NCBI GenBank assembly: GCA_900752335.1
Contig: CAADUZ010000046.1
Location: 1 to 36,617, forward strand
Source: Clostridia bacterium
GTDB lineage: Bacteria > Bacillota > Clostridia > TANB77 > CAG-508
DNA length: 36,617 nucleotides
Direction of reading: 5' to 3'
Shown here: positions 33,801-36,617 of the stretch, in pieces
Numbering within the stretch: position 1 is the first letter of the stretch
Layout: every line of letters starts with the position of its first letter
Program-made: the position numbers and the translations under genes
The notes under the pieces: model-generated
What the model was told of the DNA's origin: nothing
Seen by the model: the letters and a program-made list of their open reading frames with translations, nothing else
Database searches by the model: none

Positions 33801-35208
33801 TGCTGTACGTATTCGTATTCGTTCTTTACTTGCTAGTATGAATAAGCGTTTAGCAAATAAGGAAGAATTAAAAGGTGATGGAAATTACGAAGTAAATAAA
33901 AAGATATTTACAAAGGATATGAAGGATGATTATACAATATTAATCCCTCAAATGGCTCCAATTCACTTTGAATTACTAGAAGCTGCAGTTCGTCAGTCTG
34001 GATATAAAGTAGAGCTATTAAGAGAATGTACAGACCATACTGTAGAAACAGGATTAAAATATGTAAATAATGATGCTTGCTACCCATCAATATTAGTTAC
34101 AGGGCAAATGATAGAAGCATTGCAGTCTGGAAAATATGACTTAAATAAAACAGCTTTAATTATGTCACAAACAGGTGGTGGCTGTAGAGCAACTAACTAC
34201 ATAGGCTTCATTCGTAAAGCATTAAAAGATGCAGGTTTTGAGAATATTCCAGTAATTTCATTTAATGTTGTCGGAATGGAAAAAATGCCTGGATTTAAAA
34301 TAACAATTCCTTTAATAGAAAGACTATTAAAAATGGTAGTATATGCAGATTTATTGCAAAAAATGCTTACAAAAAATAGAGCTTACGAAGTACACAAAGG
34401 CGAAACTCAAAAACTATTTGACGAATGGATGGAAAAATGCAAAAAATTATTAGAAAAATCTACAATGAAAGAATTTAAACAAAGTATTTATGATATGGTA
34501 AATGACTTTGAAAAAATAGAATTAGATACTTCTATAGAAAAGCCAAAAGTAGGAATTGTCGGCGAAGTACTAATTAAATACCATCCATTTGGAAATAACT
34601 TTATTGCAAATAAATTAGAAGAAGAAGGCGCCGAAGTAGTATTACCAGACTTTATGGGATTTGTTAAATTTATTGCAACACATAAAATTACATTTAATCA
34701 GTTAATAAAAACAGATAAAATGAAAGCAAAATTATTTAAAACTGCAATAAAACTAATTGATATATTAGAAAAAGATTCTAAAATAGCATTAGCAAACTCT
34801 AAAAAAGGTTATTTACCACCAGCAAATATTTGGGAACTAGAAGACAAGGTAAAAGATATATTATCAATAGGAAATCAAACTGGTGAAGGCTGGTTTCTAA
34901 CAGCAGAAATGATAGAATATATAGAAAACGGAATACCAAATATAGCTTGTGTACAGCCATTTGCCTGCTTACCAAACCACGTTGTTGGAAAAGGTGTAAT
35001 TAAAACAATTAGAAGTAAATTCCCTGAAGCAAATATATCTGCAATAGATTATGATCCAGGTGCAAGTGAAGCAAACCAAACTAACAGAATAAAATTACTT
35101 ATGACTGTTGCTAAAGATAATTTAAAGAAACAACAAAAAGAGAAAAAAGCAATAGAAAAAGAAAATGAAAATAATTCAATAAAAAATAAACAAGAAATCA
35201 AAAAATAA
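30880..35208 (+). CDS. 2-hydroxyacyl-CoA dehydratase activase/dehydratase-like giant fusion
   Basis: This 1442-aa protein carries two BadF/BadG/HgdC-type ATPase domains and dehydratase-like parts. The first activase (about 5-260) has GLDVGSTTVK, ELGGEDAK and NGSCAGGTGAF with its cluster Cys near 125. The second (about 322-580) has GIDAGSTTTK, DIGGQDMK and NEACSSGCGSF near 445. A Cys motif CNGCENHC follows near 610, then a DUF2229-like region (about 660-850) and an HgdB-like C-terminal region (about 1020-1400) with NNDACYPS and TGGGCRATNY. Known HgdC activases drive electrons into 2-hydroxyacyl-CoA dehydratases by ATP hydrolysis; the substrate of these fused forms is not established. The start is the ATG at 30880 with GAAAGGA 12 nt upstream; the longer frame begins inside the leader hairpin. 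The tail is Lys/Glu-rich. No acyl-CoA metabolism genes are nearby. Confidence 0.9.
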   Translation: MSNLLHVGLDVGSTTVKIVVMDDKLNTIYRDYQRHFSDTKNTVCNVLEGLAIKYPDNEFTIALTGSGAMSAAKFLDLPFIQEVVSCKRAVEKYIPKTDVVIELGGEDAKIIYFDKSIEQRMNGSCAGGTGAFIDQMASLLNTDPTGLNELAKNYQTIYPIASRCGVFAKTDIQPLLNEGAAKEDIAVSIFQAVVNQTISGLACGRPIRGNVAFLGGPLNYLSELRKRFIETLHLTDDEIIVPEEAHLLVAKGAALDSIEEAKPITVEKLKSKIEVLRVSHDDTSNPLAPLFSIDADYEEFKQRHEKDKVERADLKTFEGDCYVGIDAGSTTTKLTLIDNEGRLLYSLYGSNEGNPLQSVIRMLKQLYAELPEKAVIRYSGVTGYGEKLIQTALNVDLNEIETIAHYTAAKKFMPNVTSIVDIGGQDMKYIKMKNGAIDNIMLNEACSSGCGSFIETFAKSLNLSIEEFVQAAIEARRPVDLGSRCTVFMNSKIKQAQKEGYSVGDISAGLSYSVIKNAIQKVMKVRDVKKLGAHIVVQGGTFYNDAVLRAFEIIVGRNVVRPDIAGLMGAYGVALLAKEQYEANLDMEYRSHLTKLEDLDKLQIETSHVRCNGCENHCLLTINKFSNGARHISGNRCEKGAGIVGEKTELPNLVKYKYERIFGYTPLEEKDAPRGTIGIPRVLNMYEDYPFWFTFLTNLGFRVILSEKSNRKTYEKGMESMPSESVCFPAKLSHGHIIGLIKQGIKTIFYPCMPYSRKEYEKADNHYNCPIVISYSEVLKNNVEEIKEKNIKFLNPFLPFDAKNLAKTILELPEFKEYNFTKKELIKAAEKAEEEYQKCKDDIRKKGQETVEYIEKNNLKGIVLAGRPYHVDPEVNHGIDTLITSLGLCVLTEDSISNQTEVKRPIRVVDQWVFHARLYAAADYVGKHDNLELVQLNSFGCGVDAVTTDQVEEILTSYGKMYTLIKIDEINNLGAVRIRIRSLLASMNKRLANKEELKGDGNYEVNKKIFTKDMKDDYTILIPQMAPIHFELLEAAVRQSGYKVELLRECTDHTVETGLKYVNNDACYPSILVTGQMIEALQSGKYDLNKTALIMSQTGGGCRATNYIGFIRKALKDAGFENIPVISFNVVGMEKMPGFKITIPLIERLLKMVVYADLLQKMLTKNRAYEVHKGETQKLFDEWMEKCKKLLEKSTMKEFKQSIYDMVNDFEKIELDTSIEKPKVGIVGEVLIKYHPFGNNFIANKLEEEGAEVVLPDFMGFVKFIATHKITFNQLIKTDKMKAKLFKTAIKLIDILEKDSKIALANSKKGYLPPANIWELEDKVKDILSIGNQTGEGWFLTAEMIEYIENGIPNIACVQPFACLPNHVVGKGVIKTIRSKFPEANISAIDYDPGASEANQTNRIKLLMTVAKDNLKKQQKEKKAIEKENENNSIKNKQEIKK

Positions 35209-35240
35209 TTAATTAAATTATTTTAATTAATTATTAAAGT

Positions 35241-35274
35241 AAAAAGCTATGAAAATAAATTTCATAGCTTTTTT
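35241..35274 (+). terminator. Terminator of the activase gene
   Basis: The 14-bp perfect stem AAAAAGCTATGAAA (35241-35254) pairs with 35260-35273 around ATAAA; the T-run is partly in the stem and continues to 35274. Confidence 0.88.
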
Positions 35275-36617
35275 ATAATTTATTTATTTTTTATAATTTA
35301 TTTAATAATTATTTATATTTATTTTTTGTTTTTTATTTTATTTAATTTTTAAAATTATTTAAATAAATAATTTTTATATTTATTAATTATTTATTTTTAT
35401 ATTATAAATAGTTTTAAATAAAATATTCTATAATATTTAACAATATTTCCTTAATTTATATTCTTGTCTTTTTGTGTATGTTCTTTTATTTTGTTTTTAC
35501 CTACTATTTTTAATTACTTCTTTCATATAAAATAATATTAGTTTTTTCAATGTTATGTTTACTCTCCTTTAATATTTTCTCCTTTTCTTCTTTCTTCTAT
35601 ATATCTCACTATTCCGTTATATTTTATTTATTTTCTTATTGTTTTTTATTGTTTCTTTTCTTCATATTATTATCTCTTTTAGTTTACATGCAATTATCTT
35701 AATCTTTAATTCTTTCTTTTCTTCTTTTTATTTTCCCCTTTTTTCTGCTCTTTTTGACAACTTTTCTTATTTATTTTCTTATTTTTCTTGAATATTTTTA
35801 TTAGTTCTATTTTTTTATTTAATTTTTATTATTAATTTCTTTTTTTATAAAATTATTAGTTATTATTTTCTATTTTTTAAAATTTCCTATTTAATTAATT
35901 TTTATTTATTTCTATTTTTATATTTATTTTTTATTATTTTTTTGTTTTTATTTTATTTTTAGTTAATTTATTTTTATTTATTATAATTTTTTTAATTATT
36001 TTTTGTTAATTATTAATTTAATTTTTTATTTTAATTTATTTTTACTTAATTAATATATTTTATTTATTATTTAATTCTTTTTTAATTAAATATATTTAGA
36101 CTTGTTTCATACCTCTTTATCAAATTTTTTACCTTTTTAGAATTTTTGTCTTTACTTTTTCTTCCTTTCTAATTGTCTTTTTGTTAATATAATTGTTTTT
36201 ACGTTATTTTTACCTGCTTTTTAATTATCTATGCATTTCTTGTCTTTTATTATTATCTTTTAAATTTTAATATTATGTTTACTTCTTTCCCTATTTTCAT
36301 ATTTTCTCTTTTATTCACTATTCCGTTACTTTTCTTTATTTTTATTCTTATTTTTTTCTTCCATTTCTCTTTTTATATTTGTTTACTTATATTTATTTAT
36401 TTTTGTAATTATAATTATTATTTACTCTTTATTTTTTATTTCCTTTTTGGCAATTCTGTCTTATTTTTATATTTTTTTCATACTCTCTTTTTCTTCCCAC
36501 TTCTTTTTATTTTTCTTCTAATTATTTCTTTCGTTTTTATCTATTATTTTCTTATTTATTTTTTTCTATTTAATTATTTATTTTATTATTCTTTCTATTA
36601 TTTTTATTTTATCTATA
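35275..36617. other. Gene-free, extremely AT-rich, pyrimidine-skewed region with decayed duplication
   Basis: About 1.3 kb hold no reading frame worth reporting on either strand. Sequence is nearly all A and T, and the few other bases on the plus strand are mostly C rather than G. Two stretches, about 35460-35640 and 36170-36350, share ordered matches: TGTCTTTTTGT (35465 and 36174), TTTTTACCT followed by TTTTTAATTA, TTATGTTTAC (35553 and 36273) and CACTATTCCGTTA (35607 and 36316). Offsets are 709-720 nt. This looks like an old tandem duplication in decay. No DnaA boxes, tRNA or terminator beyond 35274 were seen. Confidence 0.6.

Noticed and set aside
35275..36617. Replication origin or CRISPR array in the AT-rich tail
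   Set aside because: No DnaA-box-like cluster and no regularly spaced repeats; only two degenerate copies of one segment are visible.

Overview
The window comes from a very AT-rich, endospore-forming low-GC Gram-positive, most likely a Clostridia-type Firmicute. Genus cannot be told from the sequence. The evidence is a set of sporulation and germination genes (spoIIR, spmA, spmB, ypeB, a GerMN-domain gene), the order recR-ybaB-dnaX-SRP RNA-tRNA-Ser-tadA typical of Firmicutes, a clostridial-type AbrB with two Cys pairs, and a giant 2-hydroxyacyl-CoA dehydratase activase-like fusion. Many sigma-A promoters of the form TTGAYT-N17-TAAAAT or TATAAT can be read, and several genes start with TTG.

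Layout. 1-2074: yhaO-yhaN DNA repair pair on the minus strand, yhaN cut by the window edge. 2109-5158: a self-contained minus-strand unit of two unknown small proteins and a VirD4/TraG-like ATPase broken by one extra base inside its Walker A motif. 5219-9369: murF-ddl-yqeK-dnaJ-like operon (peptidoglycan precursor synthesis plus accessory genes). 9391-11171: a prepilin-like protein with a formylglycine-generating-enzyme-like (SUMF/C-type-lectin-fold) C-terminus, frameshifted near its end, divergent from a small XRE repressor. A palindrome fills the spacer of its promoter. 11168-13865: ypeB, divergent from the ugtP-like glucosyltransferase. 13896-18178: recR, ybaB, dnaX, small SRP RNA, a membrane protein of unknown function, tRNA-Ser(CGA), tadA, tRNA-Arg(CCT), all on the minus strand. 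18199-21839: ttcA-like gene ending in a 62-bp perfect palindrome, then pgcA and galU/gtaB convergent to it. 21894-26054: an unknown gene with a well-defined promoter, divergent from spoIIR; then murA, the yycJ-like MBL protein and rlmH. 26055-26407: a gene-free stretch bounded by a 12-bp inverted repeat. 26408-30457: spmA-spmB, abrB, yabB-rsmI, a small Cys-rich ORF and a gerM-like gene. 30458-35274: a long-hairpin leader and the 1442-aa activase/dehydratase fusion. 35275-36617: an extremely AT-rich, pyrimidine-skewed gene-free stretch with a decayed internal duplication.

How genes work together. PgcA makes glucose-1-phosphate, GalU makes UDP-glucose, and the UgtP-like enzyme uses it for glucolipids, so the full route is present though dispersed. 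MurA, Ddl and MurF are three steps of peptidoglycan precursor synthesis. RlmH, RsmI, TadA, TtcA-like and YabB-like are RNA modification enzymes. Spo0A-box-like motifs (TGTCGAA) lie in the abrB promoter region, in front of the unknown gene beside spoIIR and upstream of the gerM-like gene, which suggests a common sporulation control layer.

Most unusual signals: the prepilin/SUMF protein whose C-terminal coding segment has a clear GC rise and the layout of a diversity-generating-retroelement target (no reverse transcriptase is in the window); its promoter-embedded palindrome beside an XRE gene; the stand-alone VirD4 unit; the hairpin leader of the giant activase; and the decayed AT-rich tail. 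Reading was by eye; no database search was possible.
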